A stretch of DNA of 26,810 nt from a virus: positions 1 through 26,810 of the IMG/VR virus record IMGVR_UViG_3300033143_002316; one strand, written 5' to 3'. The notes beneath the pieces are model-generated. The model did not search any database and was not told the origin of the DNA. It saw only the letters and a program-made list of their open reading frames with translations. The translations under genes were made by a program, and so were the position numbers. Shown piece by piece: positions 1-6,806 of the stretch (its first letter is position 1; each line of letters starts with the position of its first letter).

Positions 1-25
1 ATTCGGGTTACGGAGAAACTTACTA

Positions 26-598
26 ATGGTTGCCATGAAGGATATTGAGACCCGTTCCTATGGTTCAATCTTCCCACTTTATTTTTACGGGGTTACTAAA
101 ATCCTCAAACCTCTTGTTTGTGTTGAATTAGGTACTTACGCAGGCAACTCCGCTTATTACATCGCCGCCGCTTTAAAAAGTAATCACAGGGGGAACCTTT
201 ACTGTTATGACTTGTGGGATAGTTACGCCTTCCACCATGTATCTAAAGTAACAGCAAGAAGGAACCTCGTTGGATTACCTGTAGCTTTAATCCAGAAGAA
301 CGCCTTCGATGTTTACCGAGATTACTGTAACAACTCCGTAGACCTCTTAAGTGTAGACTTATCTAACGATGGTGATGTCTACAGACGTATTTTGACAGAC
401 TGGTACAAAAAATTAACCAAAGATTCCGTCGTTCTCTTAGAGGGTGGCTCCTCTCAGAGGGACAAGGTTTCCTGGATGACTAAATTCAAGAAGACTCCCA
501 TTAAGACAGTTTTTGAAGATGATGATCTTAATAAGAAGTACGAGTTTGATATCATCCACACCTTCCCATCCCTAACGACTGCGAGGAAACGATGCTGA
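26..598 (+). CDS. Class I SAM-dependent methyltransferase, sugar type
   Basis: Predicted Rossmann-fold methyltransferase of the Methyltransf_24-like kind. The SAM-binding motif I is VELGTYAGNS at about residues 33-42. A later DLLSVDLSNDGD stretch followed by VVLLEGGSSQRD resembles the strand 4/5 region of enzymes that methylate sugars or polyketide-linked sugars. The exact acceptor cannot be read from sequence. The ATG at 26 follows a GGAGA site (12-16), but the frame is open to the window edge, so a longer N-terminus is possible. It overlaps the next gene by 7 nt (ATGCTGA), which suggests coupled translation with the DegT-type aminotransferase. Sitting just before the portal, it forms the first sugar-gene pair of the window. 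The family call is fairly sure; the substrate is unknown. Confidence 0.72.
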   Translation: MVAMKDIETRSYGSIFPLYFYGVTKILKPLVCVELGTYAGNSAYYIAAALKSNHRGNLYCYDLWDSYAFHHVSKVTARRNLVGLPVALIQKNAFDVYRDYCNNSVDLLSVDLSNDGDVYRRILTDWYKKLTKDSVVLLEGGSSQRDKVSWMTKFKKTPIKTVFEDDDLNKKYEFDIIHTFPSLTTARKRC

Positions 599-1653
599 AC
601 TTGTTCGAGCCCTATGTTCCTAATGAAGCGTTGACAGAAGTAAATGAGACGTTGCAGGGCAGGTGGATAGGCCAGTCGAACAAGGTCAATCAATTCGAAG
701 ATAAGTTCTCAAAGATGTTTGGTGTCAGGTATCCTGTTTCATTAAATTCAGGTACGGCTTCGTTAGAGTTAGCCTACGACCTTTTAGACCTCGGACCTGG
801 TGATGAGGTCATAACAACTCCCTTCACATGCACAGCTACGAATATTCCTTTATTACGCCGTGGCGTCAAACTCGTGTTTGCAGACATCCTTGCGACAACG
901 ATGAACATAGACCCGAAGGACGTCAAGAGGAAGATGACCCACAAGACGAAGGCAGTTGTTCAGGTCCATGTCGGGGGGATAGGTGCGGATGTCGGGAAAC
1001 TAAGAGTACCAGTAATAAGTGACGCCTGTCAGGCTTTAGGTATTTTTAAGGGAGACTTCACCTGTAACTCTTTTCAAGCCATTAAACATATCACCACGGG
1101 TGACGGTGGGATGTTGACCTGTCCTGATGACAAGACTTATAAAGCAGCTAAGTTAAAAAGATGGTTTGGTATAGACAGGGAAAAGAAAGAAGAGAATAAC
1201 TGGCAATGTTACAAAGACCGTAAGATGGTCTTCGACATTGAGGTCTTAGGTTACAAGTGGCATATGAATGATATTGCCGCTGGTATGGGTTTAGCGGGTC
1301 TTCTACACTACTGTGAAGTTATAAGGTACAGGAGGCAGTTATTCAATCTATACAAACGAGAGCTTTCCTCCGTGCCAGGTATCAAACTGATAGACGGAGA
1401 ACTCAATACTTACTGGCTCTGCACCGCTTTAGTGGAGAGGCGGGACGATTTCGCCAAGATGCTTTACGAGAAGGAAGTGGACACGAACATCGTCCATATG
1501 AGGAATGATATATACAAGATTTTCGGAGGGAAGAGGCAGGACCTTCCCGTAATGAATATGCTGGAGGAGAATTACATTTGCCTCCCGCTCCATATGAACG
1601 TCACGGAAGAGGACGTTTTAAGGGTTTGTGAAAACATACGCAGAGGATGGTAG
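592..1653 (+). CDS. DegT/DnrJ/EryC1/StrS family PLP aminotransferase
   Basis: PLP-dependent fold-type I aminotransferase of the DegT/StrS family, which normally aminates a nucleotide-linked keto-sugar. Visible marks are the N-terminal RWIGQS (24-29), the NSGTASLELA cofactor-phosphate loop (52-61), GPGDEVITTPFT (68-79), the Asp of SDACQALG (D144, pairs with the pyridine nitrogen) and SFQAIKHITTGDGG, where K165 is the expected Schiff-base lysine. At 353 residues it is close to the usual 360-400. All core residues look intact, so it should be active. No sugar dehydratase or nucleotidyltransferase partner is in the window; the host or another part of the phage would have to supply the keto-sugar. 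It overlaps the upstream methyltransferase and ends 1 nt before the portal start. Confidence 0.9.
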   Translation: MLNLFEPYVPNEALTEVNETLQGRWIGQSNKVNQFEDKFSKMFGVRYPVSLNSGTASLELAYDLLDLGPGDEVITTPFTCTATNIPLLRRGVKLVFADILATTMNIDPKDVKRKMTHKTKAVVQVHVGGIGADVGKLRVPVISDACQALGIFKGDFTCNSFQAIKHITTGDGGMLTCPDDKTYKAAKLKRWFGIDREKKEENNWQCYKDRKMVFDIEVLGYKWHMNDIAAGMGLAGLLHYCEVIRYRRQLFNLYKRELSSVPGIKLIDGELNTYWLCTALVERRDDFAKMLYEKEVDTNIVHMRNDIYKIFGGKRQDLPVMNMLEENYICLPLHMNVTEEDVLRVCENIRRGW

Positions 1654-1654
1654 C

Positions 1655-3799
1655 ATGGCAAAGATAAAGAGCAGACAAGATAAGGCTGGGGACAAACCGA
1701 TTAAACAGCCTCCCGTCATTAACGACTTGTTCGATCATTTTTCAGACATGGTCTACGAGGCGATGGACCAGACAGATGTGTGGGCTGGTAAGCAGGAAAA
1801 GTGGCACAATATGAGGATGCGGATTAAGCCTGCAAAGACTTTCCCTTTCCCTGGCTGTGCTAATCTCCGCCTACCTACCATAGAGACAAAACTCCGTAAG
1901 ATAAAAAGCCAGTTGGTTAAAATCATCTTCGGTGTTCGCCCTGTCGTCCAGGCTATCCCTGGACCTTCGGGGAGTCTTGAAACAGCCATGAAGATTGAGA
2001 AGTGGCTCGACCACCTCATCATGGACAAAATGAACTTCAAGTCTAAGGGTATTATCGCCATAGACCAGTCTATCGAAAAGGGCTTTTATCTATTAAAGCC
2101 TTATTGGAAACAAGAGATAACGACCCGCATAGAAGAATACTCCTTTAAAGACTTATCCATGCAGGAAGTCCGTCAACTTTACGGTCCTCAGACAACCCCT
2201 GAGATGATTAAGAAAGAACTTATCAACCGTTTAGAAGTTGATATGAATGACCTCGTTGCCACGGAGAATGATAAAGAACTAGACCGTGTCTTAGGTGAGA
2301 TTCTTCAGGGTAAAGATAAAATAAAAGCAGAACTAAAAGACGTCCTCTGTAACTACCCTGACGTTGCCTTAGCGAGCCCTGAATACGTTTACGTCCCTTC
2401 GGACAGCGGATGGAACCCTCAAGACTCTCGTATGCTTACGCATGAGTTCTTCCTACCCTATGATACGGTTGTAAAGAACGTAGAGGCGAAACAGTGGTCT
2501 CAGGATGCCGTAGACTCTATATGGGCATGGAAAGACTTATTAGCGGATCAACTCGTTCTTTCTGAAATAGCTAAGGATACGAGAGAAGGTATTGACAGAC
2601 TAAACAACCCCTCAAGGTTGGTTCGTATCTGGGAGACGTATGCTTGGTATGACTTAAATGATGACGGAGAAGAGGAGAAGTGTCTCTTTACCTTCGCACC
2701 TGACTTCGGGGTTACTTTGAGAAAGATAACCCTTCCCTTCAATAACGGGAAGTTCCCCTTTGTTAAGTTAGTCAATGAACTCTGTGATGACAGGTGGTTC
2801 TCCCACCGTGGTCTGCCAGAAATGATTGAAGACTTAGTTAAAGAAGTCGACACTCAGCATAACCAGAAGATAGACTCTCAGACTCTTCGAAACGCCCCGA
2901 TGGTTACTTACAGGGCGGGGATAGTCAATCCCAATCTTATCAAGTTCGTTCCGTCTCAGGCCATACCTAGACAGTCGCCTGATGATATAGTCTTTATGAA
3001 CAATACGAACCTGAACGCAGAGTTCTCTTATAAAGACGAGCAGATGATACTAGAGATGAAGATTGAGGAACTGATAGGTCAGATAGACTTTGGTCTTCAG
3101 TCTATGGTCAACCGTAGACAGCCCAGAACCGCCTTTGAGGTGGGTCAGCAGGGTCAGTCGGCACAACTAGTCTTTAGTCTGGATGCCGATACATACACCG
3201 AAGCCTTCTCAGAGCTCTTTTCTATGGTTTGGGACTTGTGGTGTCAGATGGGTAACGACCAGGAAGAGTTCATGTATTTCGGTCAGGACGGTTGGGAGAA
3301 AATCAGACTCACCCGTGAAGAAGTACAGGGTAAGTACAAAATCAAGATTCGGGGTAATGACCAGAACTTCAACCCTGAATCCCGCCGTCAAAAGGCTGGC
3401 TTGATTATGGAGAACTCTCTCAATCCTATCGCCCTTCAGAGCGGAATCGTCCAGCCTCATAATTTGTACAATGTATTCAAGAAGTTCTACCAGACACTCG
3501 ACGAAGCGGGATGGGAAGAGTATATCACCGACCCTAGGAAACTACAGCCGCCTCCTCCGCCTCCTCCTGATATTAAGTTCAAGCCCGAACACCTGACTCC
3601 CGCTGAACAAGCTGGCGTTAAGAAGAAGATGAACATAGAACCAGATGTCCAAGGTATGCAAATGTTAAAGGCTGACGAACAAGCAAAGGAGAACCTGGAT
3701 GCCGAAGAGCAAAAAGCAGGTATCGTCAAGCAAATCTCAGAAGCCATTGCAACAACCGAAGACATCTCCTCGGAGGAGAACCTCCCCCCAAGTCAGTAG
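1655..3799 (+). CDS. Phage portal protein
   Basis: Portal subunit: forms the ring at one capsid vertex through which DNA is packaged and ejected. The N-terminal region has the typical pattern KTFPFPGCANLRLPTIETKL (about 55-74), then a long mixed alpha/beta body, ELIGQIDFGLQSMVNRRQPR and ARTAFEVG-like sequence near 490-515, and a C-terminal seven-proline run near residue 632 followed by an acidic, Gln/Glu-rich tail. I prefer ATG 1655 (714 residues), preceded by AGAGG at 1642-1646; a GTG at 1628 lies inside the preceding gene and has no such site. Length fits P22/SU10-type portals (about 650-750). The scaffold and capsid genes downstream support the call. The terminase would be expected to the left of the window. 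Confidence 0.88.
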   Translation: MAKIKSRQDKAGDKPIKQPPVINDLFDHFSDMVYEAMDQTDVWAGKQEKWHNMRMRIKPAKTFPFPGCANLRLPTIETKLRKIKSQLVKIIFGVRPVVQAIPGPSGSLETAMKIEKWLDHLIMDKMNFKSKGIIAIDQSIEKGFYLLKPYWKQEITTRIEEYSFKDLSMQEVRQLYGPQTTPEMIKKELINRLEVDMNDLVATENDKELDRVLGEILQGKDKIKAELKDVLCNYPDVALASPEYVYVPSDSGWNPQDSRMLTHEFFLPYDTVVKNVEAKQWSQDAVDSIWAWKDLLADQLVLSEIAKDTREGIDRLNNPSRLVRIWETYAWYDLNDDGEEEKCLFTFAPDFGVTLRKITLPFNNGKFPFVKLVNELCDDRWFSHRGLPEMIEDLVKEVDTQHNQKIDSQTLRNAPMVTYRAGIVNPNLIKFVPSQAIPRQSPDDIVFMNNTNLNAEFSYKDEQMILEMKIEELIGQIDFGLQSMVNRRQPRTAFEVGQQGQSAQLVFSLDADTYTEAFSELFSMVWDLWCQMGNDQEEFMYFGQDGWEKIRLTREEVQGKYKIKIRGNDQNFNPESRRQKAGLIMENSLNPIALQSGIVQPHNLYNVFKKFYQTLDEAGWEEYITDPRKLQPPPPPPPDIKFKPEHLTPAEQAGVKKKMNIEPDVQGMQMLKADEQAKENLDAEEQKAGIVKQISEAIATTEDISSEENLPPSQ

Positions 3800-4091
3800 T
3801 CTTCAGGATTTAATCAATAAGTGTCAGATGGTTGTTGATTCTCTGGAGAGTAATCCTGGGTGGTTGGCTGTAGTGGATGATTTTAACGAACAACGCTGGC
3901 GTCTTGATGACACTTGGCAGAACGTCTCAGACGATAAGGCGTGGTTTGAATACCGTGTTACAAAGTTAGCAGTAATGAAAGTTCTGAATCTCGTTGATGA
4001 CTACAAGAACGATATGAAAGTAGCACTAGACCAGAAATACAAAGAGGATAACCCTGATAAGGTTATTCAGAAAGACTACCAGGAGGGTTGA
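3699..4091 (+). CDS. Small protein downstream of portal, start uncertain
   Basis: Unrecognised protein. The C-terminal 90 residues look like a real folded, charged alpha-helical protein (SLQDLINKCQMVV, then WLAVVDDFNEQRWRLDDTW and WFEYRVTKLAVMKVLNLVDD). The first 37 codons overlap the portal end in another frame and read as a Lys/Ser/Pro-rich string, so they may not be translated. The next in-frame ATG is at 3828 (giving 87 residues) but lacks a nearby Shine-Dalgarno; a strong GGAGGAG lies at 3772-3778. No GTG or TTG start falls between them. Its place between portal and scaffold suggests a packaging or head-assembly role. The end is sure; the start is not. Confidence 0.6.
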   Translation: MPKSKKQVSSSKSQKPLQQPKTSPRRRTSPQVSSLQDLINKCQMVVDSLESNPGWLAVVDDFNEQRWRLDDTWQNVSDDKAWFEYRVTKLAVMKVLNLVDDYKNDMKVALDQKYKEDNPDKVIQKDYQEG

Positions 4092-4178
4092 ATGGCAAGG
4101 TCCAGAAAAGTAAAGGCGGCAAAGGGGAATTTAGGTCGTAGCGGACGTAACACGGGCAAGGGCAGGAAAAAGGTTTAA
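4092..4178 (+). CDS. 28-residue basic peptide
   Basis: A very short ORF not usually called by gene finders. It reads MARSRKVKAAKGNLG then RSGRNTGKGRKKV: 12 of 28 residues are Lys or Arg, with Gly and Ser between, and there is no acidic residue. Support for translation is good: AGGAGGG (4081-4087) is the strongest ribosome site nearby, its ATG directly follows the TGA of the previous gene, and its TAA is 1 nt before the next ATG. Composition suggests a nucleic-acid-binding, disordered peptide, perhaps packaged with DNA or used in head assembly. No family is recognised, and the function is inference from charge and context. Confidence 0.6.
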   Translation: MARSRKVKAAKGNLGRSGRNTGKGRKKV

Positions 4179-4179
4179 T

Positions 4180-4602
4180 ATGGACGACATCACGTTATTG
4201 GCAAACATCATCTACGGAGAAGCTGCTGATCAGAAGCAGGACGTTATGGAGATGGTCGGTTCCACAGTCCTGAATAGAGTATCAGCGAATCGTGCTAATG
4301 AGTTCGGGGTCTCTATTGAAGAGGTCGGGCAAAAGGGTTACTACGCCGTTAAGAATCAGAACGAGCCTTACAAACAAGCTGTGTCAGGTAAGTTTAAAGA
4401 TGAGGTGGCAGAGGAAGCCTATAAGAAAGCCTATGCCGTGGCGTCAGGTCTTTACAAGGGTACTATTGAATTAAGGAAAGGGCAGTTCTTCTTTAAGCCC
4501 GATGAAGAGAAGAAACTCCGTAAGGCAGGCAAGAAGGTATTTGATTTCAAGCAAGTGAAAGAAGAAGGAATTGTGGGCGAGTATAACGTCTACGGATATT
4601 AA
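4180..4602 (+). CDS. SleB-like cell wall hydrolase
   Basis: Resembles the Hydrolase_2 (SleB/CwlJ) family of peptidoglycan-cleaving enzymes, often lytic transglycosylases. The N-terminus TLLANIIYGEAADQ carries the family's IYGEA motif with the expected catalytic Glu at residue 14, then MVGSTVLNRV (25-34). At 140 residues it is about one catalytic domain, without signal peptide, membrane segment or cell-wall binding domain. It lies between head genes rather than beside a holin. That suggests a virion-associated muralytic enzyme used at infection, or a lysis enzyme released by other means. The family call is good; virion location is inference. The start is clear because the gene follows the basic peptide by 1 nt. 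Confidence 0.8.
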   Translation: MDDITLLANIIYGEAADQKQDVMEMVGSTVLNRVSANRANEFGVSIEEVGQKGYYAVKNQNEPYKQAVSGKFKDEVAEEAYKKAYAVASGLYKGTIELRKGQFFFKPDEEKKLRKAGKKVFDFKQVKEEGIVGEYNVYGY

Positions 4603-4632
4603 CCGCCTTCCAAGGCGTAAAAAGGGAGAGTT

Positions 4633-5499
4633 ATGGAAGAGAATCAGGATGTAAACGTGGAGCCATCCACCACGGAAGAGGGTGTACAAGAACCCGTAGA
4701 GGAGACTACGGAGCAGACCACCCCTGCTGAAGAAGAAACTCCTGAACAGCCTGAAGCGACTCCCGAAGTCGTTAAACCCCAGGGTGAAGTAGATGAGATG
4801 GGCGTCCCGTATAAAAACCGCTACATGGAAATGAAGCGGAAGTACGACGAGGTCAATGCGAATCTACCATCAGTAGTGCAAGAGGCCGTTCAGAGAGCCA
4901 TACCCCAGCAACCGCAAGCACAACCTCAGTATACGGAAGAACAGCTTATTCAGTACAAGAACGAATCCGATGATGCCCGTGCGAAAGCTTGGGCGGAAAT
5001 GGAACTGCGTAAGATAGACGACCGTAAAGCGGAGCAGAAGTTCAGGACAATCGTTGAAGAGAGAGACACGAAGTTAAGGAAGGAACAGGAAGCTAATATG
5101 GCTTTCCAGACCGTCCGTAATAAATACTCCGTTGCTTTCAATCAAGACGGTTCCCCGAACATGAGCCACCCGCTCACACAGATGACTGTGCAGAGATACA
5201 ACTCTGACCCTGCTCTGAAAAATGACAGTAGGGGTTTGTTAAAGGCGGCTGACATGGCTTTTGCAGATTATGTGTTACAACAATCGCCTCACATGGCGAA
5301 ACAACAAAAACAACTCAAGCGTCAAGTTAAGAGGCTTGAGAAAGCAACCCTTACAGAGGGCGGTGGACAGTCTGTTATTCAGTCCAAGAAGAATCCCCTG
5401 GCTCAGGCTAAGGCGGAGTTCGCTTCCAAGAAGTTTAATTCTGAGAAAGACCTTCAGAAGGTCACTAAGGAACTTCTAAAGGCGAGGAAGATGGTCTAG
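4633..5499 (+). CDS. Capsid assembly scaffolding protein
   Basis: Scaffold that guides capsid assembly and is lost before or during packaging. There is no sharp catalytic motif; the call rests on position directly before the major capsid gene and on composition. Residues 1-50 are acidic and Glu/Thr/Pro-rich. A Gln/Pro-rich stretch lies near 88-100. A long charged helical segment likely to form a coiled coil spans about 100-160, and the C-terminus is basic (KDLQKVTKELLKARKMV), as expected for a capsid-binding tail. The length of 288 residues fits. Start ATG 4633 follows GGGAG at 4624-4628. A short perfect inverted repeat (4604-4617) lies in the upstream gap and is not a convincing terminator. 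Confidence 0.78.
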   Translation: MEENQDVNVEPSTTEEGVQEPVEETTEQTTPAEEETPEQPEATPEVVKPQGEVDEMGVPYKNRYMEMKRKYDEVNANLPSVVQEAVQRAIPQQPQAQPQYTEEQLIQYKNESDDARAKAWAEMELRKIDDRKAEQKFRTIVEERDTKLRKEQEANMAFQTVRNKYSVAFNQDGSPNMSHPLTQMTVQRYNSDPALKNDSRGLLKAADMAFADYVLQQSPHMAKQQKQLKRQVKRLEKATLTEGGGQSVIQSKKNPLAQAKAEFASKKFNSEKDLQKVTKELLKARKMV

Positions 5500-5526
5500 C
5501 GGGTTGCATAGCAAAAAGGAAATAGA

Positions 5527-6432
5527 ATGGCAAGTTCAACCACTTATTACACAGATGAATCCGTAAGGGAAGACCTTTTGGACCTCATCACTAATATCAC
5601 GCCCACAGAGACGCAGTTGATGTCTGGTCTTCAGACGACTTCTGCATCATCGGTGCGGCATGAGTGGCTTGAAGATACCCTCGAAGCAGCCAAATTCAAC
5701 TTCTATGTTGAAGGTGCAGACGCTTCCTACGCCGTTACGGACCCCACAAGGGACATAAACTACTGTCAGATTATCAGACAGGGTTTCTCCGTTTCGGATA
5801 CGCAGGAAAGTGTTGACCACGCTGCTTTTGCTGACAGAAAAGCGTATGAAGCTGCAAAGGCGATGAAGGTTTGGAAGAATGATGCTGAGTATTCCATTCT
5901 TTTGAACTCGCTGAACTGCGGTTCTGCGTCTGTTGGTAGAACGATGAAGGGCATCTACAACTGGATTGTGGCTACTAACGTTACGAACCAGTCCGGCACA
6001 TCACTCTCGGAAAGCAACCTGCTTGATTATCTCGCTGAAGTTTGGGCGTATGGCGGGGAGATTGACGAAGTGTATGTAGGCGGAACACTCAAGAGACGTA
6101 TTGACGGCTTCACAGCTAACTCGACTAAGAATGTAAATTCTAATGACAGAAGGCTCGTTAATGCGGTCGATGTTTATGAATCGTCCTTTGCCCCATTGGT
6201 GAAGGTGTTCTTGCACCGTTATGTTGATACTGCGGCACAGGGTATTGATTCGACGACGCACGATATCATTGGTATCGATAGTGACAAGTATGCCGTTTCT
6301 TATCTCCGTAAACCCTACATGAGGGATTTATCGAAGATAGGCGACGCTGAAAGAGCTGAAATCGTTGGTGAAATCACCCTCGAAGACAGGGCAGGCGGAA
6401 AGTGTGCCTTCCTGGGTCATCAGCACTTCTAG
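5527..6432 (+). CDS. Major capsid protein, SU10/DUF5309 type
   Basis: Main shell protein, expected HK97 fold. The N-terminus (YYTDESVREDLLDLITNITP, residues 7-26) followed by TETQLMSGL and HEWLEDTLE is the pattern I know from the DUF5309 or SU10-like capsid family. Later parts DEVYVGGTLKRRIDGF and AVDVYESSFAPLVKVFLHRY (middle) and a C-terminal GEITLEDRAGGKCAF also fit. At 301 residues it is in the normal range (300-350). AAAGGAAA before ATG 5527 gives a good ribosome site. No protease gene or cleavable N-terminal delta region is visible; the separate scaffold gene takes that role. High confidence from both sequence pattern and order (portal, scaffold, capsid). Confidence 0.9.
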   Translation: MASSTTYYTDESVREDLLDLITNITPTETQLMSGLQTTSASSVRHEWLEDTLEAAKFNFYVEGADASYAVTDPTRDINYCQIIRQGFSVSDTQESVDHAAFADRKAYEAAKAMKVWKNDAEYSILLNSLNCGSASVGRTMKGIYNWIVATNVTNQSGTSLSESNLLDYLAEVWAYGGEIDEVYVGGTLKRRIDGFTANSTKNVNSNDRRLVNAVDVYESSFAPLVKVFLHRYVDTAAQGIDSTTHDIIGIDSDKYAVSYLRKPYMRDLSKIGDAERAEIVGEITLEDRAGGKCAFLGHQHF

Positions 6433-6803
6433 GAATCAAGGCTTTCTGGGTTGAGCCTATCAACCCAGACCCCTTTATGGCTAAATGGCACAAAACTAAA
6501 GACAGGGAAGAAGCCTACCGTAACATGATAAACATGTGGCTTACGGCTGATCCTGAAAATATGAAAGTCTGCCGACAAATAATCGTGCAGAACAAGGAAC
6601 GTCGTTCTTTGACACACAACTCTTTCGGAGCCTCAAAAGAGAATCCCAAGGATATACGGTTGGGTCTCTCTCTACCTCCAGGATTGTATTACGTCCTTCA
6701 GGGTTTAGAGAGGATGCACAAGAAAGAGTTCATGACTACCAAAGAAGACCTCTGGTGGTTCGCCAGGCGATTTCCACAATTCACGATTGCAGAGAGGATA
6801 TAA
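6402..6803 (+). CDS. Small protein after capsid gene, start uncertain
   Basis: Unrecognised protein that looks real: it has a regular alpha-helical pattern (REEAYRNMINMWLTADPEN, then IRLGLSLPPGLYYVLQGLE and EDLWWFARRFPQFTIAERI). Two starts are possible. GTG 6402 lies inside the capsid gene 5 nt after AGGCGG and gives 133 residues with a 31-nt overlap. ATG 6477 gives 108 residues without a clear ribosome site, but begins where the sequence becomes protein-like (MAKWHKTKDREE). I have listed the longer form; the sequence between the two (KAFWVEPINPDPF) is also plausible protein. Its position just after the capsid gene suggests a head or packaging accessory. No function is assigned. Confidence 0.65.
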   Translation: MCLPGSSALLGIKAFWVEPINPDPFMAKWHKTKDREEAYRNMINMWLTADPENMKVCRQIIVQNKERRSLTHNSFGASKENPKDIRLGLSLPPGLYYVLQGLERMHKKEFMTTKEDLWWFARRFPQFTIAERI

Positions 6804-6806
6804 TTC

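Noticed and set aside
4604-4617. Short inverted repeat that could be a terminator
   Set aside because: The stem has only 5 bp, and a run of A rather than T follows. The scaffold gene directly downstream needs readthrough.
6799-6804. TATAAT before the GT2-TPR-GT4 gene
   Set aside because: It lies two bases before the ATG and inside the end of the previous coding sequence; AGAGAGG next to it explains the start as a ribosome site.
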